NCBI GenBank assembly: GCA_035649235.1
Contig: DASRJX010000191.1
Coordinates: 1-9,297, forward strand
DNA: 9,297 nt
Reading direction: 5' to 3'
DNA from: DASRJX01 sp035649235
GTDB lineage: Bacteria > Acidobacteriota > Polarisedimenticolia > Gp22-AA2
Below, one piece after another: positions 1 through 6,176 of the stretch. The position numbers and the translations under genes were made by a program. The stretch's first letter is position 1, and every line of letters starts with the position of its first letter. The notes below the pieces were generated by a model. It was given only the letters and a program-made list of their open reading frames with translations. It was not told the DNA's origin and made no database searches.

Positions 1-1
1 C

Positions 2-403
2 GACTGGCTGGTGCTGACGCTCGGCACCTGCGGGACGCTGGTCGGCATGGCGCGGCGGCTCAAGGAGCTGCGCCCCTCGATCCGCGTGGTCGCGGTGGAG
101 CCGCAGGAGAAGCACACGCAGCAGGGGTTGCGCAACATGACCGAATCGCGCGTGCCGGCCATCATGGACTGGAGCCTGGTCGACGAGCGGCTCACGGTCA
201 AGGACGAGGACGCCTACCGCACGGCGCGCGACCTGGCGCGCCAGGAAGGGATCCTCGGCGGCATCTCCTCCGGGACCGCCGTCTTCGCGGCCCTGCAGGT
301 GGCGCGGCGGGAGCGGCGCGGCGGCATCGTGACCCTGCTCCCGGATCGGGGCGAGAAGTACCTCAGCACGACTCTTTATGCGGGAGACCCCGGGCCGGCG
401 TGA
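2..403 (+). CDS. cysM: Cysteine synthase, CysM/CysK family (C-terminal part)
   Basis: This PLP-dependent enzyme would form cysteine from an activated serine and a sulfur donor in the cytosol. Only the last 133 residues are present; the frame is open to the left edge. The visible part starts in the glycine-rich PLP-phosphate loop (GTCGTLVG, family form GTGGTLTG), then VVAVEP, the short QGLRNM segment, a DEDAYRTARDLARQEGI helix, the substrate-loop motif GISSGTAV, and the ending LPDRGEKYLST. The LRNM segment and the KYLSTxxYAG ending resemble, from memory, the mycobacterial CysM that uses a thiocarboxylated carrier (CysO) rather than O-acetylserine-dependent CysK. The PLP lysine lies outside the window. 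aroDE follows after 15 bases, so co-transcription is likely. Family assignment is firm; CysM versus CysK or cystathionine beta-synthase is less so. Confidence 0.88.
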   Translation, partial: DWLVLTLGTCGTLVGMARRLKELRPSIRVVAVEPQEKHTQQGLRNMTESRVPAIMDWSLVDERLTVKDEDAYRTARDLARQEGILGGISSGTAVFAALQVARRERRGGIVTLLPDRGEKYLSTTLYAGDPGPA

Positions 404-418
404 CCCGGCGCGACGACG

Positions 419-1957
419 ATGGCACGCCGGACCCTCATGATCGAGGTCGTCGCCTGCGCGACGACCGACGAGGCCCTGCGCGCCTATCGTGCCGCCCATC
501 CCCGGACCGACATCGTCGAGCTTCGATTGGACGTGATTCGCGATCTCGACCTCGACCGCCTGCTCGCGGCCAAGGGCAAGCCCAAGCTGCTCAGCATGCG
601 CAGCCGCGAGCAGGGGGGTGGGGCGCGCCCGTCGGACCGCGCCGCCGTCCTGGCGAAGATCGTCCGATCGTCGGCCGAGTACCTCGACATCGAGCCTAAA
701 GACACTGATCTGCCCGCCTTGAGGCGCGCGACGGGACCGAAGCGCGTCCTGTCGTGGCACGACTTCCAGTCCACGCCCCTCGACCTCCGGGACCGGCTCC
801 AATGGCTGTTGGGCCAGCGCCGCGCCGATCTCGTCAAGCTCGTGACCTTCGCCGAGCTGGCCGGCGACGTGCTGAGAGTCCGCGACCTGCTGCGTGGCGC
901 CGGCGAGGAGCGGCTCATCGCCTTCTGCATGGGGCCCAAGGGCGTGCCGAGCCGCATCCTGGCGGGTTCCTGGGGCAGCGCCGCCGTCTTCGCGCCGCGC
1001 CGGGGCGCGCCCGAGTCGGCCGCGGGACAGGTCCCCCTCGAGGACCTGGTCGAGGTCTACCGGATCGACGACCTGCGTCCCGAGACGGGCCTCCTGGGTG
1101 TTCTCGGATCGCCCGTGTCGCACTCGCTGTCGCCGGTCCTGCACAACGCCGCGCTGGCGGCCCTGCAGATCGATCTGCGCTACCTGCCGTTCGAGGCCAC
1201 CACACTGGCGGAGTTCCTGCCGGTCATGGCCGAGCTGCGGATCAAAGGCCTGAGCGTCACGCTGCCGTTCAAGGAGGCGTTCCTGCCCCATCTGGATGCC
1301 ATCGATCCGGCCGCGCGCCGCTGCGGCGCCGTCAACACGGTGATCAAGGTCTGGAATCGGCTCGAGGGGCACAACACCGACATCGAGGCGTCGGTCGAGC
1401 CCCTGCGCCATCTCCTGCCCCTGCGCGGGGCGTCGGTCGGCGTCATGGGAGCGGGCGGCGCTGCCCGGGCGCTCGTGGAGGGGCTGCGGCCGGAAGGAGC
1501 CCGCGTCACCTTGTTCAACCGCACGGCCTCGAGGGCGCGGGCCCTGGCGCGCGCCACCGGGGCCCGCCACCTGCCCTGGCGGCGGCTGCGGGGATTCCGG
1601 TGCGACCTGCTCGTCAACGCGACGCCGGTCGGGATGACGCCTCTGGCGGGCCGCACTCCGGTGCCGTCCTCGTGGATCCGGGCGCGTCGGGTCTACGATC
1701 TCGTCTACAACCCGAAGGAGACCCTGTTCCTGACGCGCGCGCGCCGCAGGGGACTCGAGGCGCTGGGAGGCTCCGAGATGTTCCTGGCTCAGGGGGCGGC
1801 GCAGTTCCGCCTGTTCACGGGGCAGGAGCCGCCTCCCGAGGTGATGCGCGCGGTGCTCGATCGGAGCCTGGCGCGAGGAGGGTTGGCCGCGCCAGGAGAG
1901 GCCGGCAAGCGCTCGCCGCGGCGCCGATCGGGAGGCTTCCGACATGACCACCGCTGA
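419..1957 (+). CDS. aroDE: Bifunctional type I 3-dehydroquinate dehydratase / shikimate dehydrogenase (AroD-AroE fusion)
   Basis: This 512-residue fusion carries out the third and fourth steps of the shikimate pathway, from 3-dehydroquinate to shikimate. Residues about 8-215 are the type I dehydratase TIM barrel: VELRLD near 33, Arg61, DIE at 90-92, the Schiff-base helper His114 (SWHDF) and the Schiff-base lysine Lys140 (VKLVT), with SR and AAGQ substrate motifs. Residues about 224-485 are shikimate dehydrogenase: SHSLSP at 234-239, the catalytic lysine in SVTLPFK (Lys285), GAVNT (Asn306), GHNTD (Asp321), the NADP loop GAGGAAR at 344-350 followed by NRT, and NATPVGM at 400-406. All expected catalytic residues are present. 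The tail after about 485 is Arg/Gly-rich and probably disordered. ATG 437 is an alternative start; neither start has a clear Shine-Dalgarno. The end overlaps thiF by 14 bases in another frame. Confidence 0.96.
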   Translation: MARRTLMIEVVACATTDEALRAYRAAHPRTDIVELRLDVIRDLDLDRLLAAKGKPKLLSMRSREQGGGARPSDRAAVLAKIVRSSAEYLDIEPKDTDLPALRRATGPKRVLSWHDFQSTPLDLRDRLQWLLGQRRADLVKLVTFAELAGDVLRVRDLLRGAGEERLIAFCMGPKGVPSRILAGSWGSAAVFAPRRGAPESAAGQVPLEDLVEVYRIDDLRPETGLLGVLGSPVSHSLSPVLHNAALAALQIDLRYLPFEATTLAEFLPVMAELRIKGLSVTLPFKEAFLPHLDAIDPAARRCGAVNTVIKVWNRLEGHNTDIEASVEPLRHLLPLRGASVGVMGAGGAARALVEGLRPEGARVTLFNRTASRARALARATGARHLPWRRLRGFRCDLLVNATPVGMTPLAGRTPVPSSWIRARRVYDLVYNPKETLFLTRARRRGLEALGGSEMFLAQGAAQFRLFTGQEPPPEVMRAVLDRSLARGGLAAPGEAGKRSPRRRSGGFRHDHR

Positions 1958-2975
1958 ACGGTACTCGCGGCAGGTCCTGTTCCGCGGACTGGGCGAGGCG
2001 GGGCAGGAGCGTCTTGGCGGCGCGTCCGTCCTGATCGTCGGATGCGGCGCTCTCGGGACGCACGTCGCCGACCTGCTCGTGCGGGCGGGCGTGGGACGGG
2101 TGCGCATCGTCGATCGGGATTTCGTCGAGACCTCCAACCTGCACCGCCAGGCGCTGTTCGACGCCCAGGACGTGGCCGGCGGTCTCCCGAAGGCAGTCGC
2201 GGCGGCCCGCCGCCTCGCGGCGATCAATGAGGAGGTGAGCGTGGAAGCCTGCGCGGAGCAGCTCGACGCGGGCAACATCGAGCGCCTGGGATCGGACGTC
2301 GATCTCCTCCTCGACGGCACCGACAACTTCGACACCCGCTTCGTCCTCAACGATTTCGCCCTGAAGAAGCGGCTTCCCTGGATTTACGCCGCCTGCGTGG
2401 GCGCCTACGGACTGACGATGAACATCCTGCCTGGGGAGACGCCGTGCCTGCGCTGCCTGGTGCGCGTGCTGCCGGCTCCCGGGACGCTCGAGACCTGCGA
2501 CACGGCTGGGGTGATCGCCCCCATCGCCGCCCTCATCGGCGCCGTGGAGTCGGCCGAGGCCCTCAAGATCCTCTCCGGGGCGACGGAGGCGGCCAGCCGC
2601 GACCTTCTGGCGGTCGATCTGTGGGTCAACGTGGTGCAACGCCTCCGGCTGGAGCGGGACGAAATCTCGGCCGGGTGCCCGGCCTGCGATCGCGGAGAGT
2701 TCGAGTACCTGGACCGCTCCCGCGGCGCGCGCGCGGTTTCGCTCTGCGGCCGCAACGCGGTGCAGGTGCTCCCCGGGCCGGGAGCGTCCGCCGATCTCGA
2801 GTCGATCGAGGCGCGGTTGCGTCCGCTGGGGGAGGTGATCCGGAATCCCTACCTCGTGCGGGCCCGGATCGAGGGGCTCGTCCTGGCCGTGTTCGCCGAC
2901 GGACGCGCGATCATCTCGGGGACCGCCGACGAGGCCCGGGCCCGCTCCATTTACGATCGCTACGTCGGCGCGTGA
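1944..2975 (+). CDS. thiF: ThiF/MoeB-type sulfur-carrier adenylyltransferase with C-terminal extension
   Basis: This E1-like enzyme adenylates the C-terminal glycine of a ubiquitin-fold sulfur carrier (ThiS, MoaD or CysO type) so that a thiocarboxylate can form. It has the nucleotide loop GCGALG at 33-38, DRDFVETSNLHRQ at 57-69 with the conserved Arg68, Lys83 (LPKA), DGTDNFDTR at 124-132, zinc-binding pairs C168xxC171 and C245xxC248, and the candidate catalytic Cys185 in CDTAGV. Residues about 254-343 form an extra small domain ending in DGRAIISGT and IYDRYVG, as I recall from Bacillus-type ThiF. The start is well supported: GGGAGG at 1930-1935 lies 8 bases before the ATG. The start sits inside the end of aroDE, implying coupling. 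No thiS, thiG or moa gene is next to it, so thiamine, molybdopterin and cysteine roles all remain open; the nearby cysM favours cysteine. Confidence 0.9.
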   Translation: MTTAERYSRQVLFRGLGEAGQERLGGASVLIVGCGALGTHVADLLVRAGVGRVRIVDRDFVETSNLHRQALFDAQDVAGGLPKAVAAARRLAAINEEVSVEACAEQLDAGNIERLGSDVDLLLDGTDNFDTRFVLNDFALKKRLPWIYAACVGAYGLTMNILPGETPCLRCLVRVLPAPGTLETCDTAGVIAPIAALIGAVESAEALKILSGATEAASRDLLAVDLWVNVVQRLRLERDEISAGCPACDRGEFEYLDRSRGARAVSLCGRNAVQVLPGPGASADLESIEARLRPLGEVIRNPYLVRARIEGLVLAVFADGRAIISGTADEARARSIYDRYVGA

Positions 2976-3000
2976 CCGCGGATGGCACCTCGCGTATCAT
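2972..3000 (+). promoter_or_regulatory. Candidate sigma-70-type promoter before the six-gene operon
   Basis: GTGACC at 2972-2977 matches the -35 consensus at four of six positions. TATCAT at 2995-3000 matches the -10 consensus at five of six. The spacer is exactly 17 bases. The -35 overlaps the thiF stop codon. Transcription would start near 3007, giving a leader of about 50 bases before the GTG at 3060. It is the only AT-rich -10-like hexamer in the 84-base gap. This is a consensus match by eye only. Confidence 0.42.
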
Positions 3001-3017
3001 GAGCGGCGGCATCGGGC

Positions 3018-3042
3018 CGGGCTCCTTCTGACCGGAGGCCCG
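3018..3042 (+). other. Leader hairpin just before the ribosome binding site
   Basis: Bases 3018-3025 (CGGGCTCC) pair with 3034-3042 (GGAGGCCCG) as an 8-bp stem with one bulged G at 3037 and an 8-base loop. The hairpin ends directly before the purine-rich ribosome binding site at 3043-3051 and lies in the predicted 5' leader. It could tune translation of the first gene. No U-tract follows, so it does not look like a terminator. In DNA this GC-rich it could be chance. Confidence 0.25.
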
Positions 3043-3059
3043 AGGGGGAGGTCGGAAGC

Positions 3060-3740
3060 GTGCACAGACGAGGTCGGTCCGCCCGGATGGCCGAGGTGGC
3101 GGTGGCCGGCGCCCTGTCCCTGGCTGCGTTCGGGTGCGTCGGGCTGCAGCGCAACCCGAACGTCGTCGGCACCTACAGCGAGAAGCTGAGCCCCTACAAC
3201 TACCGCGAGGAAGGGAGCCTCGCCCTCATGGTGGTCGGCGTGGACGCCGCCCGATTCATCCGCCAGGAGGCCTTCGTCCCCCTTTTCGTGCAGGTCGCCA
3301 ACAAATCGAAGATCACCTTCGAGATCAGCTCCGAGTCCTTCATCCTGGAGGACTCCGTCGGCCGCCAGTACGGGACCGCCGCACCGGAGGAGGTGGCCGC
3401 GAAATACGCCCGGCTCGACATCGATCGTCGCGTGTTCCAGCAGAACCGGTCCATCACGACGACCTACATGAGCCTGTACACCTACGTGCGCAGCGACTTC
3501 TACCCGTCGATCACGCGGCGCACTCTGTTGATCGATCACGTCTCCCTGCCGCCGCGGTCCTTCATGGAAGACATTCTCTACTTCCCGATCCCGGAGACCG
3601 GCCTCAACGGGGTGCCCCTGCGGCTGCTGTTCCAGGTCAAGGGGCTGACCGAGCCGATCCAGGTCGTGTTCGAGGTCCCGAAGACGCTCGGGATCCTGGA
3701 GAAGGACGAGAAGGACAAGGAGAAGGAGGAGGCCCCCTGA
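3060..3740 (+). CDS. Putative lipoprotein of unknown family, first gene of the six-gene operon
   Basis: I do not recognise this 226-residue protein. It starts with a short basic stretch, a hydrophobic segment at about 11-25 and a Cys at 26 in LAAFGC, so it is probably lipid-modified and anchored outside the cytoplasm. The -3 residue is Ala rather than the usual Leu, so simple signal-peptidase cleavage or an uncleaved anchor are alternatives. The body (about 50-208) has alternating hydrophobic strands such as [10 protein letters not shown] and [10 protein letters not shown], suggesting a beta-sandwich with an LxVxVxN pattern common in surface accessory domains. The C-terminus (214-226) is almost only Lys, Glu and Asp. 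The GTG start is supported by AGGGGGAGG at 3043-3051, 8 bases upstream; ATG 3087 is the alternative. Its stop overlaps the next start in CTGA. Confidence 0.75.
   Translation: MHRRGRSARMAEVAVAGALSLAAFGCVGLQRNPNVVGTYSEKLSPYNYREEGSLALMVVGVDAARFIRQEAFVPLFVQVANKSKITFEISSESFILEDSVGRQYGTAAPEEVAAKYARLDIDRRVFQQNRSITTTYMSLYTYVRSDFYPSITRRTLLIDHVSLPPRSFMEDILYFPIPETGLNGVPLRLLFQVKGLTEPIQVVFEVPKTLGILEKDEKDKEKEEAP
3723..3730 (+). promoter_or_regulatory. Ribosome binding site that selects a CTG start for trpG
   Basis: AAGGAGGA is nearly the full anti-Shine-Dalgarno complement. Measured from AGGAGG (3724-3729), the gap is 7 bases to CTG 3737 and 16 bases to GTG 3746. It lies inside the Lys/Glu codons at the end of the lipoprotein gene, so the charged tail also provides the ribosome binding site for the next gene. 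Confidence 0.7.
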
Positions 3741-4372
3741 TTCTCGTGATCGACAACTACGACTCGTTCACCTGGAACCTCGTCCAGTATCTCGAGGAGC
3801 TGGGGGAGGAGGTGCGGGTCGAGCGGAACGACGCCTTGACCGTCTCCAGGATCGAGGCCCTGGGGCCCGCCGCGATCGTGATCTCCCCGGGCCCGAAGAC
3901 GCCGGACGACGCCGGCGTGACGCTTCCCGCGGTCAGGGAGTTTTCGGGACGCCTGCCGATCCTGGGGGTCTGCCTCGGTCACCAGGCGATTGGCCAGGCG
4001 TTCGGAGGACGGGTGGTGCGCGCGCCAACGCTCATGCACGGCAAGACGAGCCCGATCCATCACGACGGACGGACGCTGTTCAGGAACCTGCCGAGCCCGT
4101 TTCTGGCGACGCGATACCACTCGCTGGTCGTCGACCCGGATTCGCTGCCGGACGTGCTCCAGGTCTCCGCCACGGCGCCGGGTGGCGTCGTCATGGGCCT
4201 GCGGCACCGCCGGCACGCTACGGAAGGCGTGCAGTTCCACCCGGAGTCGGTCCTGTCGGAGCACGGCCGGCTCCTGCTCGGGAACTTCGTGGGCCTGGTG
4301 CGCGCCGCGTCGCTCCGCCGGCCGCCGGCCCTGGCGTGCGGAACGGGCGCCCGGGCCAATCGCACCGCATGA
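3737..4372 (+). CDS. trpG: Glutamine amidotransferase, TrpG/PabA family, probable CTG start
   Basis: Class I glutaminase subunit that normally passes ammonia to TrpE (anthranilate synthase) or PabB (aminodeoxychorismate synthase). From CTG it has 211 residues: [15 protein letters not shown] at the N-terminus, nucleophile Cys79 in [21 protein letters not shown] at 101-111, TRYHSL at 125-130, and His168/Glu170 of the triad in FHPES. Family members begin [11 protein letters not shown], which matches a start at CTG 3737 and not GTG 3746, and the ribosome binding site spacing agrees. ATT 3740 is a less likely alternative. One oddity is PGPKTP at 51-56 where the family has PGPGTP, a lysine near the oxyanion region. 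The tail after about 190 is a non-conserved extension. No trpE or pabB is in the window, so its synthase partner is unknown. TrpG versus PabA cannot be settled from sequence. Confidence 0.9.
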   Translation: MILVIDNYDSFTWNLVQYLEELGEEVRVERNDALTVSRIEALGPAAIVISPGPKTPDDAGVTLPAVREFSGRLPILGVCLGHQAIGQAFGGRVVRAPTLMHGKTSPIHHDGRTLFRNLPSPFLATRYHSLVVDPDSLPDVLQVSATAPGGVVMGLRHRRHATEGVQFHPESVLSEHGRLLLGNFVGLVRAASLRRPPALACGTGARANRTA

Positions 4373-5148
4373 ATCTCCTAGCGAGAATCCTCGAAGCCAA
4401 GAGAGCGGAGCTGGAGTCGGAGAAGAGCCGGCTCCCGATCCGCCGGGCGATCGAGATGGCGAGCGGCGCGCTGCCGTCAAGGTCGTTCGCCCCGGGCCTG
4501 CGGCGCCGGGACCGGATCAACGTGATCGCCGAGGTGAAAGGCGCCGCCCGGCCGCCTGAGGCGGCCCGCGGCGGCCCGGGGCCGGTGGAGGCGGCGCGCG
4601 CCTGCGCCCTGGCCGGGGCTGCCGCGATCTCGGTGCTCACCGATGCGCGCTTCCTCAACGGGTCCCCGTCGCACCTCGCCGACGTCAGGGAGGCTGTCGA
4701 CCTGCCGATCCTGCGCAAGGACTTCCTGTTCGACGAGTACCAGGTGTACCGCAGCCGCGGGCTCGGCGCGGACGCCCTCCTCCTGATCGCCCGCGTCCTC
4801 CCGCCGAAGACCCTCACGATGCTGATCGGCGTCAGCCGGTCGCTGCACATGGAGGCGCTCGTGGAGGTGCACTCGGAAGAGGATCTCCGCAAGGCGCTCG
4901 ACTGCGGCGCCTCGATCATCGGCGTCAACAACCGGGACCCGGACACGATGCGCGTGTCGATCGAGACCTCCCTGCGTTTGGCGCCCCTGCTGCCGGAGGC
5001 GGTGACGAAGGTGAGCGTGAGCGGCATCGTCACGCGGGCCGATCTCGACGGGCTGCGCGCTGCCGGCTACGACGCGTTCCTGATCGGCGAGCGGCTGATG
5101 CGCGATGAGGATCCGGGCGCCGCCCTGCGGAGCCTCATCGGCTCATGA
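4369..5148 (+). CDS. trpC: Indole-3-glycerol phosphate synthase homologue (TrpC-like) with altered active-site motifs
   Basis: The family closes the indole ring of CdRP, the fourth step of tryptophan synthesis. This 259-residue TIM barrel is unmistakably Trp[14 protein letters not shown] at 87-99, LPILRKDF at 112-119, [11 protein letters not shown] at 163-173, IIGVNNRD at 183-190 and FLIGERLM at 237-244. In Sulfolobus numbering (from memory) it keeps Glu51 (E55), Lys53 (K57), the general acid Lys110 (K117), Glu159 (E166) and Asn180 (N187). Two conserved motifs are changed: the SPS after the first catalytic lysine reads ARP at 60-62, and SESG reads SVSG at 216-219, replacing Glu210 with valine. 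It may be divergent, weakly active or repurposed. ATG 4369 overlaps the trpG stop in ATGA; an upstream GTG at 4336 would only add residues inside trpG. Confidence 0.88.
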   Translation: MNLLARILEAKRAELESEKSRLPIRRAIEMASGALPSRSFAPGLRRRDRINVIAEVKGAARPPEAARGGPGPVEAARACALAGAAAISVLTDARFLNGSPSHLADVREAVDLPILRKDFLFDEYQVYRSRGLGADALLLIARVLPPKTLTMLIGVSRSLHMEALVEVHSEEDLRKALDCGASIIGVNNRDPDTMRVSIETSLRLAPLLPEAVTKVSVSGIVTRADLDGLRAAGYDAFLIGERLMRDEDPGAALRSLIGS

Positions 5149-6176
5149 CGCCCGAGACGGCCCTTGTGGAGCTCGAGAACGCCTGGCGCTCCTGCCGGAG
5201 AGATCCCGGGTTCGTGCGCGAGCTGCGCCGGCATTTCGCACAGCACGCGGGCCGGCCGACGCCTCTGACCCGGGCCGACCGCCTGGCCGATCGCCTGGGA
5301 GGCGGGCTCCGCCTCTACCTCAAGCGCGAGGATCTCACCACCACCGGGACGGCGGGGATCACCGTCTGTCTCGGACATGCCCTGCTGGCGCGCCACCTGG
5401 GGAAGAGCCGGCTGGTCGCGGGCGCCGGTGCGGGGCGGCACGGTGTGGAGGCCGCGAGCGCGGCCGCAGCGCTGGGCCTGCGTTGCGTGGTTTACGTGGG
5501 CAGAGGGTCCACGCGGGAGACGGACCTCGTCCGGATGCGCCAGTTCGGAGCGGAGGTCGTGCCCGCCGCCGCGCGAGCCGCTGCGATCGAGGACGCCGAC
5601 CTCGAGGCGGAGCGCGACTGGGCGGCCAGCCTCGGGGACACGTACCTCCTGCCCGCGTCCTACGCCGGGGATCATCCCTACCCGGCGATCGAGCGCGACT
5701 TCGAGGGAGTGATCGGCCATGAAGCGCGGGTCCAGGTCCTGGAGTGCGAGGGAAGGATGCCTGACGCTCTCGTCGCCTGCGTCGGGCGCGGCAGCGGTGC
5801 GATGGGACTTTTCCAAGCCTTCCTCGACGACCGCGAAGTCCTCCTGTTCGGCGTCGAGGCCGAGGAAGCCGGTTCCGTTGCGGACGCACCGGAGGGGGCC
5901 CCGGCGGCGCCGCGCCCCCGTTCAGGGGTGCCGGAGCGGGTCCGCTCCATGGCCGTGGCCGACGCGGAGGCTCTGGCGGCGGTGCAGCTTCTGGCCGCGA
6001 CCGAAGGGATCCTGCCCGGGCCCTTTGCGGCGCGAGCGGTGGCGCACGTGGCCCGACAAGGGCGCGGAGGCGGGTTGGGCCAGGTGGTCCTGGTCGGGAT
6101 CTCGGACCGAAGCGACGAGATGATCGACGGGGCGGAGTCCCTGGCTCGTCCGGCTGGACTGGAGGCCGGGCGGTGA
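5145..6176 (+). CDS. Tryptophan synthase beta (TrpB)-like protein lacking PLP-site residues
   Basis: TrpB joins indole and serine using PLP. This 343-residue protein aligns with TrpB without gaps over long stretches: GRPTPL at 36-41, LYLKREDL at 57-64, LGHALLARHLGK, CVVYVG at 114-119, GAEVVP at 135-140, AGDHPYPAIERDF at 174-186, EGRMPDALVACVG at 202-214, AMGLF and TEGILP. The active site is gone. GAHKIN reads GTAGIT, so the PLP lysine (Lys87 in Salmonella) is Gly71. AETGAGQHG reads AGAGAGRHG, so Glu109 is Gly93. GGGSN reads GRGSG, and the SGRGDKD region reads GISDRSD. About 70-80 residues, including HSISAGLDYPG, are replaced by a short Pro/Ala/Arg linker at about 243-268; normal TrpB has about 390-410 residues. 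The frame is intact and third positions look as GC-rich as in neighbours, so this looks like a maintained pseudoenzyme rather than a simple wreck. trpA is absent. ATGA overlap with trpC fixes the start. Confidence 0.87.
   Translation: MTPETALVELENAWRSCRRDPGFVRELRRHFAQHAGRPTPLTRADRLADRLGGGLRLYLKREDLTTTGTAGITVCLGHALLARHLGKSRLVAGAGAGRHGVEAASAAAALGLRCVVYVGRGSTRETDLVRMRQFGAEVVPAAARAAAIEDADLEAERDWAASLGDTYLLPASYAGDHPYPAIERDFEGVIGHEARVQVLECEGRMPDALVACVGRGSGAMGLFQAFLDDREVLLFGVEAEEAGSVADAPEGAPAAPRPRSGVPERVRSMAVADAEALAAVQLLAATEGILPGPFAARAVAHVARQGRGGGLGQVVLVGISDRSDEMIDGAESLARPAGLEAGR

Noticed and set aside
754..1947. Long + strand frame inside aroDE in another register
   Set aside because: The product is Arg/Ala/Gly/Pro-rich with no motif; the aroDE frame has all catalytic residues.
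1815..2639. Long open frame on the minus strand opposite aroDE/thiF
   Set aside because: The + strand here has two clearly recognised genes with intact motifs; the minus-strand product is low-complexity with no family signature, as expected from GC-rich antisense frames.
3134..3736. Upstream in-frame extension of trpG to a far earlier start
   Set aside because: It would add about 200 low-complexity residues and overlap nearly the whole lipoprotein gene; the TrpG family begins at [11 protein letters not shown].
3578..4480. 300-codon minus-strand open frame opposite trpG
   Set aside because: It is antisense to well-conserved TrpG motifs and has no recognisable domain.
5145..6176. TrpB-like gene as a simple pseudogene
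   Set aside because: There is no frameshift or internal stop over 343 codons, third positions stay GC-rich and both ends keep coupled overlaps. Recent decay cannot be fully excluded without homologues.
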